Below the pieces are notes generated by a model. It was not told the origin of the DNA, did not search any database, and saw only the letters and a program-made list of their open reading frames with translations. This document shows positions 37,011-45,152 of a DNA stretch of 46,300 bases, one piece after another. The stretch's first letter is position 1, and every line of letters begins with the position of its first letter. The translations under genes were made by a program, and so were the position numbers. The stretch is from Georgenia ruanii (GTDB taxonomy: Bacteria > Actinomycetota > Actinomycetes > Actinomycetales > Actinomycetaceae): contig NZ_VUKE01000028.1 in the NCBI RefSeq assembly GCF_009193175.1, forward strand, positions 1 through 46,300, written 5' to 3'.

Positions 37011-38144
37011 TCAGACCAGGAGGCCGGTGCGCAGCTTCGTCGCCTGACGGACTCGCTCCTGGGCAAGTTCACGCGCGACCGCGTGCGACGTGCGCGTGCC
37101 GGCGAGCGTCCGGCCCAGGATCTCCGCCGTGTTCGCCCGGATCGAGCGGGACACGGCCTCGAAGACGGGCTCCGGTTGCACGGGGAACGGCGAGTGCCGC
37201 GCGTCCATGGCGAATCCCGCCGCGACGGCGCCCCCGCCGTTGGCGATGAAGTCGGGAACGACGGCGACGCCCCGGGCGCGGAGCACCTCCTGTGCCGCGG
37301 CGTCGGTCGGCATGTTGGCACCCTCCACCACGAGCCGGGCGGAGATCCTGCCGGCGACGTCGGCATCGATGACGTCCTGCGTCGCTGCGGGGATCAGCAC
37401 CTCGCAGGGCAGGAGAAGCTCGCTGCCGAGCGCGCCGACGGACGTGCCGTATGCCAGGACGCAGTCGTCACCGTGCTCGTCCCGCAGGCGCAGAAGCCGG
37501 TCCACATCGAGACCGTCCGGCTCGTGCAGGACGCCCCGCGCCGAGGACACGGCCACGACCGTGGCGCCGAGGTCGGCGAGCCGCCGGGCCGCGTGCGCAC
37601 CGACCGCCCCGAAGCCCTGGACGACGACGCGTGCGTCGCGCAGCGTGATACCGAGCGCCTCGGCGGCGGCGTCGGCTGCCTCGGCGACGCCGAAGCCGGT
37701 GACCCCGAGCCGGTCGTAGGCCAGCCCGCCGAGCGCCTCCGGCGTGCCGACCGCAGCGCTGCGGGTGCGGGTCTCATCGAGCAGGATGGCGGCGTCCTGC
37801 TCAGTCAGCCCCATGTCGAGACCGAAGACGTACTCGGCCGGTACCTCGTTGGACAGCGCGCGGGCGAAGGCCCGCAGTGCGTCCGGCTTGGACGCCGAGG
37901 CCGGGTCGTACCGGATCCCCGCCTGGGCGCCTCCGAAGAACAGGTTGAGCGCCGCCCACTTCCAGGTCATGGTGCGGGCCAGGCGGGCGACTTCCTGCAC
38001 GGTGACGTCCGGGGCCATGCGGGTGCCGCCCTTGCCCATACCCCGTGCGGTGTTGTCGATGACCAGGACGCCCTGCATCCCGGTGCGGCGGTCGGAGACG
38101 CAGACCACCTTCTCGGGGCCCCACTCGTCCATCAGCTCGAACAC
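37011..38144 (-). CDS. Glu/Leu/Phe/Val dehydrogenase-like protein with catalytic Lys replaced by Gln
   Basis: The 377 residues match the amino-acid dehydrogenase family: GMGKGGTRMAPDVT (35-48), MTWKWAALNLFFGGAQAG (59-76), the Rossmann loop VVQGFGAVGAHAARRL near 195 and VEGANMPTDAAAQEVL with PDFIANGGG near 300. In active relatives the segment reads GGAKAG or GGGKGG, and that Lys is the catalytic base; here codon 74 is CAG (Gln). The other conserved Lys (62) and the Asp of LDMG are kept. It may have a different chemistry, a regulatory role, or be inactive. By context it would oxidatively deaminate 2-aminoadipate. GTG 38144 has GGGAG upstream and lies 16 bases after the ALDH stop. Confidence 0.82.
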   Translation of the reverse strand: MFELMDEWGPEKVVCVSDRRTGMQGVLVIDNTARGMGKGGTRMAPDVTVQEVARLARTMTWKWAALNLFFGGAQAGIRYDPASASKPDALRAFARALSNEVPAEYVFGLDMGLTEQDAAILLDETRTRSAAVGTPEALGGLAYDRLGVTGFGVAEAADAAAEALGITLRDARVVVQGFGAVGAHAARRLADLGATVVAVSSARGVLHEPDGLDVDRLLRLRDEHGDDCVLAYGTSVGALGSELLLPCEVLIPAATQDVIDADVAGRISARLVVEGANMPTDAAAQEVLRARGVAVVPDFIANGGGAVAAGFAMDARHSPFPVQPEPVFEAVSRSIRANTAEILGRTLAGTRTSHAVARELAQERVRQATKLRTGLLV

Positions 38145-38160
38145 GGATCTCCCTCTCGAG

Positions 38161-39693
38161 TCAGGCAAAGTTGACGCCCTGCGCGAGGGGCAGCTCGTCG
38201 GAGTAGTTGACGGTGTTCGTCGCGCGGCGCATGTAGGCACGCCAGGCATCGGAACCGGACTCCCGCCCGCCGCCGGTGGACTTCTCGCCGCCGAACGCGC
38301 CGCCGATCTCAGCCCCGGAGGTGCCGATGTTGACGTTGACGATCCCGCAGTCGGACCCCGCCTCGGAGAGGAACCGCTCCGCCTCGCGCTGGTCCCTCGT
38401 GAAGATCGACGACGACAGGCCCTGCGGCACGCCGTTGTGGATCTCGATCGCCTCGTCCAGCGTCCGATAGGTCATCACGTACAGGATCGGCGCGAAGGTC
38501 TCCTCCGTGACGAGCGCGCTCTGGTGCGGCATGCGCACCAGGGCCGGGCTCACGTAGACGGCCCCGGGGGCCGCCGGCACCTCGACCGTCTCGCCTCCCA
38601 CGACGACCGTGCCACCGTCGTCCACCGCCCGTTCGAGCGCGGCACGCATCCTGTCTCGCGAGGCGGCGTTGATGAGCGGCCCGACGAGGGTGCCCTCGGC
38701 CCGAGGGTCACCGACGGGCAAGCCGCGATACGCCGTCGCCAGGCGGGCGACGACGTCATCGACGATGTCCTCGTGGACGATGAGCCGACGCATCGTGGTG
38801 CACCTCTGCCCGGCGGTCCCGACAGCGGCGAACACGATGCCTCGCACGGCGAGGTCCAGGTCCGCCGTCGGCGCGACGACGGCGGCGTTGTTGCCGCCCA
38901 GCTCGAGCAGGTAGCGGCCGTTGCGGGCCGCGACGAGGGGACCGACCTGCGCTCCCATCCGCTCGGAGCCCGTCGCCGAGACCAAGGCCACGTGCCGGTG
39001 CTGGACGAGCGCCTCGCCCACGTCACGCGCGCCCAGGACGAGGCGGTGGAGGTCACGGGGCGCGTCGCTGTCGGCGATGGCACGGTCCAGGAGCGCCGCG
39101 GACGCGATCGAGACCAGCGGTGTCATCTCTGACGGCTTCCAGACCACCGGGTCGCCGCACACGAGCGCGACCGCGGTGTTCCAGGACCACACGGCGGCCG
39201 GGAAGTTGAAGGCACTGATGACGCCGACGACACCGAGCGGGTGCCAGGTCTCCATGAGCCGGTGCCCGGGACGCTCGGACGGCATGGTGCGACCGCCGAT
39301 CTGGCGGGAGAGCCCGACGGCGAGGTCGCAGATGTCGATCATCTCCTGGACCTCGCCGAGCGCCTCGGAGGTGATCTTGCCGGCCTCGATGGTGATGAGC
39401 TCGGCCAGGTCGGCCTTGTGGTCGGTGAGCAGCTGGCCGAGCCGCTTGACCAGCCCCCCCCGCACCGGTGCCGGCACCGAGCGCCAGGTGAGGAACGCCC
39501 GGTGGGCCGCACGGACGGCGCTGTCGACGTCCGCCACGCTGGCCGCGGGAAGCTCGAGCAGGTTCTGCCCTGTCAGGGGCGACCGGGCGTGCAGCGTGGG
39601 GCCGTCACCGGCGGTCGGGACGGACGCGCCGATGCGCTCGAGCGCCGCCAGCGCCGTGGCAGCGAGGTCGTGGGTGATCGATGTCGTGGTCAT
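38161..39693 (-). CDS. Aminoadipate semialdehyde dehydrogenase (ALDH7 family)
   Basis: This 510-residue NAD-dependent aldehyde dehydrogenase has the catalytic Cys298 in GTAGQRCTTMRR and Glu264 in LELGGNNAAVV. GVISAFNFPAAVWSWN near 157 and the C-terminal GTSGAEIGGAFGGEKSTGGG with SDAWRAYMRRATNTVNYS are hallmarks of ALDH7 (antiquitin/AmaB), which oxidises 2-aminoadipate 6-semialdehyde (in equilibrium with piperideine-6-carboxylate) to 2-aminoadipate in lysine breakdown. ATG 39693 has GGAGG upstream and overlaps the DUF1338 stop by ATGA. Confidence 0.9.
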   Translation of the reverse strand: MTTTSITHDLAATALAALERIGASVPTAGDGPTLHARSPLTGQNLLELPAASVADVDSAVRAAHRAFLTWRSVPAPVRGGLVKRLGQLLTDHKADLAELITIEAGKITSEALGEVQEMIDICDLAVGLSRQIGGRTMPSERPGHRLMETWHPLGVVGVISAFNFPAAVWSWNTAVALVCGDPVVWKPSEMTPLVSIASAALLDRAIADSDAPRDLHRLVLGARDVGEALVQHRHVALVSATGSERMGAQVGPLVAARNGRYLLELGGNNAAVVAPTADLDLAVRGIVFAAVGTAGQRCTTMRRLIVHEDIVDDVVARLATAYRGLPVGDPRAEGTLVGPLINAASRDRMRAALERAVDDGGTVVVGGETVEVPAAPGAVYVSPALVRMPHQSALVTEETFAPILYVMTYRTLDEAIEIHNGVPQGLSSSIFTRDQREAERFLSEAGSDCGIVNVNIGTSGAEIGGAFGGEKSTGGGRESGSDAWRAYMRRATNTVNYSDELPLAQGVNFA

Positions 39694-41054
39694 GCTCGGA
39701 CCTCCAGGTTCGAGACGATCTCATCCGGTGTGGTGCCGTGCTGCTGGGCGACCTCACGCAGCGACGCCTCGCTCTGCCTGGCGTAGAGCTCGAAGGGGTC
39801 GTGCAGGTCGCGCTCGAGCGCGCCGGCCATCCAGTCAGCGTCGAACGCGGCGCCCTCCTGGCTGGTGTCCTTGGAACCCTCTGCTGTGAGGTTGGACTGG
39901 AAGATTCCCGCCGCGGAGCGCGGCAGGAAGTCCTCGTAGACGATGGGCTCGGCGACGACGTCCTCGCCGTCGGCCCGGTAGGTGAAGTAGGCGAGCCCCT
40001 GGGCGGCGAGGACGGCCTCGCTCGTGGGGAACGCTCGGCGCCAGACCTCGCGGGCGGTGTCCTGTCGCTCCGCTGCGCTCAGCCCGCGTGAGCGCTCGTC
40101 CGCCGCAGCGACGGCGTCGTCGTAGAGCGCGCGGCCCTTCCGCGTGAGTGCGATGCCGCGCGCCTCCACCTCGCCGAAACGCACCCGGAGCGATCCCATC
40201 TCGACGGAACCGTCCGGCATCCGGAACGTGCGCGGCTCTTCCAGCGCCCGGAAGGACGTCTGGCGCAGCAGCACGTCGGGACCCTCCCAGCGCGGGGGCC
40301 CCTGGATGTCGTCGATCATCCGGATGCCCCGCTGCTCCATGCGGGCGTAGAGGTCGTCGATGTCCAGCACCCGCGGGGTGAGGTGGTTGATGTGCGTGGT
40401 AGTGACTCCGCCGATGTCCGCGGCCACGGCGGAGACGGCCTCCAGCTCGTCGTACCAGGCGCGGTCCACGGGCTCGGCCGACAGCTCGAAGGATGCCGTG
40501 GCCAGCTCGAGGAAGCGCTCGGCGTCCGCGCCGCTCAGGCCCCCGTCGGCCTCAGCACGGTCGGCGAGCCGGAGCAGCTCGGGCGGGAAGAGCTCGCGCT
40601 TGCCGAGGAAGGTCTCCAGCCGACGCTGGAGGTCGGGGGAGAAGAAGCGGCGGTCGGACGGGGCCAGCATCGACGTGAACACCCGGAACGGGTTGAGCGC
40701 GAGCTCCTCGGCGTCGATCGGACGGAAGGCCGTCGAGATGACCGGGACCGCGCTGCTCGCCGCCTCTCGCAGGTCGTAGAAGCCCACGGGATACATCCCC
40801 ATGGCGCCGAAGATCCGCGCGAGCTGGGCCATCTCCCTGGGCGTACCCACGCGTATGGCGCCGTGCCTCTCAGCGGTGACCCGGCCGATGCTGCCCAGGC
40901 GCTCGGCGTCCGCGCCGAGCCGGGCGACGACGTCGGCGTTCACCTGGTGGGAGACGTCGAGCAGGGTGGTGTAGGCGGGCACCTCCGTGCCGTACATGTC
41001 GGAGAGGCTGCGGGCGAAGGCAGCACGCAGCTGCCACGGCGGGACGTCGACCAC
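39690..41054 (-). CDS. DUF1338 protein, 2-oxoadipate dioxygenase/decarboxylase (HglS type)
   Basis: The 454-residue protein belongs to the VOC-fold DUF1338/YdcJ family. The characterised member HglS of Pseudomonas putida uses Fe(II) and O2 to convert 2-oxoadipate to D-2-hydroxyglutarate. Expected active-site residues are visible: His64 and Arg68 in ERHGAIRVG (same four-residue spacing), a His in HINHLTPR (221-228) and Glu295 in RFGEVEARG. GTG 41054 has GAGGAGG upstream; the gene lies 17 bases after the FAD oxidase stop and overlaps the ALDH7 gene, fitting consecutive pathway steps. Confidence 0.9.
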   Translation of the reverse strand: MVDVPPWQLRAAFARSLSDMYGTEVPAYTTLLDVSHQVNADVVARLGADAERLGSIGRVTAERHGAIRVGTPREMAQLARIFGAMGMYPVGFYDLREAASSAVPVISTAFRPIDAEELALNPFRVFTSMLAPSDRRFFSPDLQRRLETFLGKRELFPPELLRLADRAEADGGLSGADAERFLELATASFELSAEPVDRAWYDELEAVSAVAADIGGVTTTHINHLTPRVLDIDDLYARMEQRGIRMIDDIQGPPRWEGPDVLLRQTSFRALEEPRTFRMPDGSVEMGSLRVRFGEVEARGIALTRKGRALYDDAVAAADERSRGLSAAERQDTAREVWRRAFPTSEAVLAAQGLAYFTYRADGEDVVAEPIVYEDFLPRSAAGIFQSNLTAEGSKDTSQEGAAFDADWMAGALERDLHDPFELYARQSEASLREVAQQHGTTPDEIVSNLEVRA

Positions 41055-41071
41055 GGGACAGTCCTCCTCGG

Positions 41072-42244
41072 TCAGATGATGTTGGCTTCGGACACGGCGG
41101 CACTGCGGCTGAAGCGATCGGCACTGAAGGGTGAGACGTCGACGAACGGAGCGCGGCCGGTGTAGAGGTCGCGGACCACCTCACCCACCGCCGGCGCCTG
41201 GACGAACCCGTGGCCGGAGAAGCCGGTGGCGTACAGGAAGCGGTCGACCGACGCGGCCTCTCCGAGGAGGGCGTTGTGGTCCGGGGTCATCTCGTAGAGA
41301 CCAGCCCAGCCGCGCTCGACCTCCATGTCGGCGAGGGACGGGCAGCAGCGGGCTGCGGAGTCGTGGAGCAGGGGGAGCCAGGTCTCGTCGTATCCGCGCT
41401 CGAAGCCGACCGCCTGCGCCGGGTCGGCGATCCCCATGAGCAGGCCCTCGCCGGCGTTGTGGAAGTAGAGGGTGGTGCCGAAGTCGATGGTGAACGGGAT
41501 GACGGGCGGCCGGGGCGAGAGTGGCGGGCTGAAGGCGATCTGGCGCCGCACGGGCACCACCGGCAGGTCGACGCCGACCATCTGGCCGATCCGCTCGGAC
41601 CATGCGCCGGTCGAGCAGACCACGGCGCCGGTCGACACCGTGCCGCGCGAGGTGACGACAGCGGTGATGCCGCCGTTCGCGACGACGATCTCCTCCACGG
41701 CGCATCCGGTGCGCACCTGGGCGCCGAGCCGCTGCGCAGCGGTGACATAGCCGGCGACCACGCGTTCCGGGTACGCCCAGCCGTCCTCCGGAGAATAGGC
41801 GGCCGCCGCATACCTCGAACGGTCGATATAGGGGCAAAGCCGCAGCGCCTCGTCCATGTCGATGATCCGGCTGGGCACACCCTGGGCGTTCTGCATCGCC
41901 ACGCTGTGCCTGAAAAGCTCGACGTCGGCGTCGGTCGGCAGGAGAAAGAGATATCCCACCCGGCGCAGCCCGATGTCGCCGCCCGGCCGGCTGGCGAAGT
42001 CGGCGTAACGGGTCAGGCTCCTTGCGCCGAGCGCAACGTTGAGGGGGTCGGAGAACTGGGCGCGCACGCCACCGATGGGTTTGCCCGAGCTGCCCGACGC
42101 GAGCGCATCGCGCTCGAGGAGCAGCACGCCCACCCCTGCCTCGGCGAGGTGGAACGCCACAGAGGAGCCGATGACGCCGCCACCGACGATCACCACCTCC
42201 GCGTGAGGAGGCAGGGGTCCCCGCTGATGCGCCGTGTCTGCCAT
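41072..42244 (-). CDS. FAD-dependent amine oxidase/dehydrogenase (DAO family; candidate L-pipecolate oxidase)
   Basis: The 390-residue flavoprotein starts with a dinucleotide-binding loop VVIVGGGVIGSSVAFHLAEAG near 16-36 and ends with the DAO signature LYEMTPDHNALLGE and ATGFSGHGFVQAPAVGE. Such enzymes oxidise secondary or primary amines such as sarcosine, dimethylglycine or pipecolate. The neighbouring ALDH7 and DUF1338 genes favour L-pipecolate, giving piperideine-6-carboxylate, the ALDH7 substrate; this is inference. ATG 42244 has GAAGGAG six bases upstream. It is the first gene of the minus-strand cluster, divergent from the LysR gene. Confidence 0.85.
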   Translation of the reverse strand: MADTAHQRGPLPPHAEVVIVGGGVIGSSVAFHLAEAGVGVLLLERDALASGSSGKPIGGVRAQFSDPLNVALGARSLTRYADFASRPGGDIGLRRVGYLFLLPTDADVELFRHSVAMQNAQGVPSRIIDMDEALRLCPYIDRSRYAAAAYSPEDGWAYPERVVAGYVTAAQRLGAQVRTGCAVEEIVVANGGITAVVTSRGTVSTGAVVCSTGAWSERIGQMVGVDLPVVPVRRQIAFSPPLSPRPPVIPFTIDFGTTLYFHNAGEGLLMGIADPAQAVGFERGYDETWLPLLHDSAARCCPSLADMEVERGWAGLYEMTPDHNALLGEAASVDRFLYATGFSGHGFVQAPAVGEVVRDLYTGRAPFVDVSPFSADRFSRSAAVSEANII

Positions 42245-42314
42245 GCGACTCCTTCGTCGAACCTCCGGCGGCCCCCATTCTGCAGAGTGAGCGCTATTAA
42301 GATCTATGGATAGT

Positions 42315-42337
42315 TTGTCGACGGAATCGTCTAAGTT
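42315..42337. promoter_or_regulatory. Putative operator and leaderless -10 in the LysR divergent promoter
   Basis: TTTGTC then GACGGAATCGTCTAAG (42320-42335), which contains GACG-GAAT-CGTC, lies between the divergent genes. TAAGTT (42332-42337) followed by six bases and ATG 42344 forms a leaderless -10 for the LysR gene, so the element overlaps its own promoter, as in autorepression. The region from 42293 to 42340 is AT-rich. Confidence 0.6.
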
Positions 42338-42343
42338 ATCTGG

Positions 42344-43270
42344 ATGGTGGACTTGCCGTGGCCCGCGCTCCGATCGCTTTGCGCGCTGGTCGAACGCGGC
42401 ACGATGACAGCGGCCGCGGAGAAGCTCGGTTACAGCACCGGGGCCGTGTCGCAGCATCTCGCCACGCTCGAGTCCGCCGTCGGCGCTGCGCTGCTGACGC
42501 GACGAGGCCGTAACGTCGTGCCGACGGACGCGGGCCTTCTCCTCGCCACCCGTGCCGCTCGCCTCCTCGAAGACCAACGCGTGGCGCTCCAGCAGGTCAA
42601 TGACACGTCCGGAAAGGTCGCCGGCACCGTGCGCCTAGGGATGTTCGCGACCGTGGCGGCGAGCTTGCTCCCCGCGATCGTCGAGCAGCTCGCCAGCCGC
42701 CTTCCGGACGTGGCGCTGGAGAGCTACGAGATCGCCGTGGACGACATCACGTCCACCGTCGCTCGCGGCGACGTGGACCTCGGCCTCGGCCTGGACTATC
42801 CCAGCGCGCTCATCCCCCGTGAGCGCGGTACGGCGCTCGAGCTGGTCCAGCGGGAGACGTTCTCGCTGGTGACGGCACGTCCGGCCACGCTGCCGAAACG
42901 GGTCGCGCTCTCCGACGCCGCCGACCTGGACTGGATCCTCCCGCCCGCCCACACCCACTTCGGCCTGGCCGTCCGCTCCGCATGCCGGCAGGCCGGTTTC
43001 GAGCCGCGGGCCGTTCACGAGGTCAACGACACCGCAACCTCGCTGGCCCTGGTGGCTCAGGGGCTCGGGGTGGCGCTGGCGACGCCGCTCATGCTGCGGC
43101 TCACCCGGGCCGACGCCCTGTGCCTGAGCGAGCTCGAGGCGCGCGTCGAGCGGCACCTGGTGCTGGTGCAGCCCGAGGGTGGATCCGCCCGACGGTCCGT
43201 GGCCGCCGTCACCGAGGTGATCAGAAAGGTCGCCGCGCAGGCCGTGCCTGTCATCGGTCACCGGTCTTGA
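42344..43270 (+). CDS. LysR-family transcriptional regulator
   Basis: The 308-residue protein has an N-terminal winged helix-turn-helix (residues 5-65, ALVERGTMTAAAEKLGYSTG then AVSQHLATLE) and a periplasmic-binding-like effector domain from about 90. Divergent placement from the FAD oxidase gene and a shared operator-like element suggest it controls the cluster, with a pathway compound such as lysine, pipecolate or 2-aminoadipate as effector (inference). It appears to be leaderless. Confidence 0.92.
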   Translation: MVDLPWPALRSLCALVERGTMTAAAEKLGYSTGAVSQHLATLESAVGAALLTRRGRNVVPTDAGLLLATRAARLLEDQRVALQQVNDTSGKVAGTVRLGMFATVAASLLPAIVEQLASRLPDVALESYEIAVDDITSTVARGDVDLGLGLDYPSALIPRERGTALELVQRETFSLVTARPATLPKRVALSDAADLDWILPPAHTHFGLAVRSACRQAGFEPRAVHEVNDTATSLALVAQGLGVALATPLMLRLTRADALCLSELEARVERHLVLVQPEGGSARRSVAAVTEVIRKVAAQAVPVIGHRS

Positions 43271-43370
43271 CGTTGCTTCGGTCATCAACCGCGCTGCGCG
43301 CCTCGGAGCCGGGAGGCACGCCGGCCGGGCGGTCTGCCATCGGCCTGTGCGCGCTGCCCGAGACCGCAGT

Positions 43371-43383
43371 GCCCCGCTGGGGC
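43371..43383. terminator. Small hairpin between LysR and feoA-like genes
   Basis: GCCCC-GCT-GGGGC lies in the 134-bp space between converging genes. The stem is only 5 bp and no T-tract follows. Confidence 0.3.
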
Positions 43384-43404
43384 GGGTTGCACCAGCTGTC
43401 CTGA

Positions 43405-43638
43405 TCAGCGCACGTGCTGCGGGATCAGCGCGACGCCGACCCGGCGGGCGGTCGCGGCGTCGAGGACCATCCGGGCCCCGGCCACGGCCACCGCCACCCC
43501 GCCGAAGGCGGCGCGGCCGGTGACCCGCAGGCGCACGCCGGGACGCAGCCCGACCCTGAGCAGGGGCGGCAGGGCCGCCCCGCCGGCCACGCCGACCACC
43601 CGCACCTCGGCGCACTCACGGCACTGCGAGAGCCTCAT
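43405..43638 (-). CDS. FeoA-domain protein
   Basis: The 77-residue protein is a single SH3-like FeoA domain (LRVGLRPGVRLRVTGRAAFGGVAVAV). FeoA normally assists the FeoB ferrous iron transporter at its cytoplasmic face, but no feoB is adjacent, so it may act elsewhere or on a distant FeoB. Two N-terminal Cys (CRECAE) are notable and might bind metal. ATG 43638 follows TAGCCT by six bases, a leaderless arrangement. Confidence 0.75.
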   Translation of the reverse strand: MRLSQCRECAEVRVVGVAGGAALPPLLRVGLRPGVRLRVTGRAAFGGVAVAVAGARMVLDAATARRVGVALIPQHVR

Positions 43639-43650
43639 GGATCGAGGCTA
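43639..43650 (-). promoter_or_regulatory. Leaderless -10 of the feoA-like gene
   Basis: On the minus strand TAGCCT (43650-43645) precedes ATG 43638 by six bases; no Shine-Dalgarno sequence. Confidence 0.55.
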
Positions 43651-43700
43651 GGAACGTCCGGCATGGCTTGGGGGGACGATGGTCCCGCTCTCACCCGGGG

Positions 43701-45149
43701 TCAGACGGCCTTGACGATGTCCTCGACGCGTTCCTTGGCGTCGCCGAACAGCATGCGGGTGTTGTCCTTGAAGAACAGGGGGTTCTGGACGCCGGCGTAG
43801 CCCGTGGCCATGGAGCGTTTGAAGACGATGACCTCCTTGGCGTTCCAGACCTGCAGGACCGGCATGCCGGCGATCGGGGAGCCGGGCTCTTCCAGGGCGG
43901 CGGGGTTGACGGTGTCGTTGGCGCCGATGACGAGCACGACGTCGGTGGCGCCGAAGTCGTCGTTGATCTCGTCCATCTCCAGGACGATGTCGTAGGGCAC
44001 CTTGGCCTCGGCGAGCAGGACGTTCATGTGCCCGGGCAGGCGGCCGGCGACCGGGTGGATGCCGAAGCGGACCTCGACGCCCTTGTCCCGCAGCTTGCGG
44101 GTCATCTCGGCGACGGGGTACTGCGCCTGGGCGACCGCCATGCCGTACCCCGGGGTGATCACGACCGACTTCGCGTCGGCGAGGAGCTGGGCGACCTCGC
44201 CTGCCTGGACCTCGCGGTGCTCGCCGTAGTCGCGTGCCACGCCGGCGACGGCGCCGTCGGAGCCGAAGCCGCCGGCGATGACGCTGACGAAGGAGCGGTT
44301 CATCGCCTTGCACATGATGTAGCTGAGGATCGCACCGGAGGACCCGACGAGGGAGCCCGTGATGATCAGCAGATCGTTGCTCAGCATGAAGCCGGCCGCG
44401 GCCGCCGCCCAGCCGGAGTAGGAGTTGAGCATGGACACCACCACCGGCATGTCGCCGCCGCCGATCGCGGCGACGAGGTGGAAGCCGAGCCACAGCGCGA
44501 GCACCGTCATCACCGCGAGGGGAACGAGCGCGGCGCCCTCGTCGTCGAGGACGAACCAGACCAGCAGGCCCGCCGAGACGAGCAGGACGGCGAGGTTGAG
44601 CCAGTGCCGTCCGGGCAGCACCAGCGGCGCGGACCTCATCTTCGCGCTGAGCTTGAGGTAGGCCACGGCAGATCCGGTGAGGGTGACGGCCCCGATAAAC
44701 ACCCCGAGGTACACCTCGACGGCGTGGATGGTCGCCATCCCGCTGCCGGCCGGGCCGGTGACCTCCCCGAGGAAGGAGTTGTAGCCCACCAGCACCGCGG
44801 CCAGGCCGACGAAGCTGTGGAGCACCGCGATCAGCTCGGGCATGCCGGTCATCTCGACCGTGCGCGCCTTCCAGATGCCGATGACCGCACCGACCGCAAT
44901 CGGGGCGGCGATCAGCACCAGCGTGAGCGGCACCGAGGATGAGAAGCCGGGCAGCGCGGTCTGGCGCAGCGCGAGCACGACCGTCGCGATCAGGGCGATG
45001 GCCATGCCGGTCATGCCGAAGACGTTGCCGCGCTTGGCGGTCTCGTGCTTCGACAGGCCGGCCAGGGCCAGGATGAACAGGACGCCGGCGATGATGTAGG
45101 CCGCCTGGGCGAGGCCGGCCAGGCGCTCGGAGGCGAGGAGATCGGTCAC
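43701..45149 (-). CDS. pntB: NAD(P) transhydrogenase subunit beta
   Basis: The 482-residue protein has about nine N-terminal membrane helices (dII) and a soluble NADP(H)-binding domain (dIII) from about 300, with [42 protein letters not shown] and [14 protein letters not shown]. With PntA it couples proton flow to hydride transfer from NADH to NADP+, supplying NADPH. GTG 45149 lies three bases after the pntA stop, with AAGG upstream. Confidence 0.96.
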   Translation of the reverse strand: MTDLLASERLAGLAQAAYIIAGVLFILALAGLSKHETAKRGNVFGMTGMAIALIATVVLALRQTALPGFSSSVPLTLVLIAAPIAVGAVIGIWKARTVEMTGMPELIAVLHSFVGLAAVLVGYNSFLGEVTGPAGSGMATIHAVEVYLGVFIGAVTLTGSAVAYLKLSAKMRSAPLVLPGRHWLNLAVLLVSAGLLVWFVLDDEGAALVPLAVMTVLALWLGFHLVAAIGGGDMPVVVSMLNSYSGWAAAAAGFMLSNDLLIITGSLVGSSGAILSYIMCKAMNRSFVSVIAGGFGSDGAVAGVARDYGEHREVQAGEVAQLLADAKSVVITPGYGMAVAQAQYPVAEMTRKLRDKGVEVRFGIHPVAGRLPGHMNVLLAEAKVPYDIVLEMDEINDDFGATDVVLVIGANDTVNPAALEEPGSPIAGMPVLQVWNAKEVIVFKRSMATGYAGVQNPLFFKDNTRMLFGDAKERVEDIVKAV

Positions 45150-45152
45150 GGG

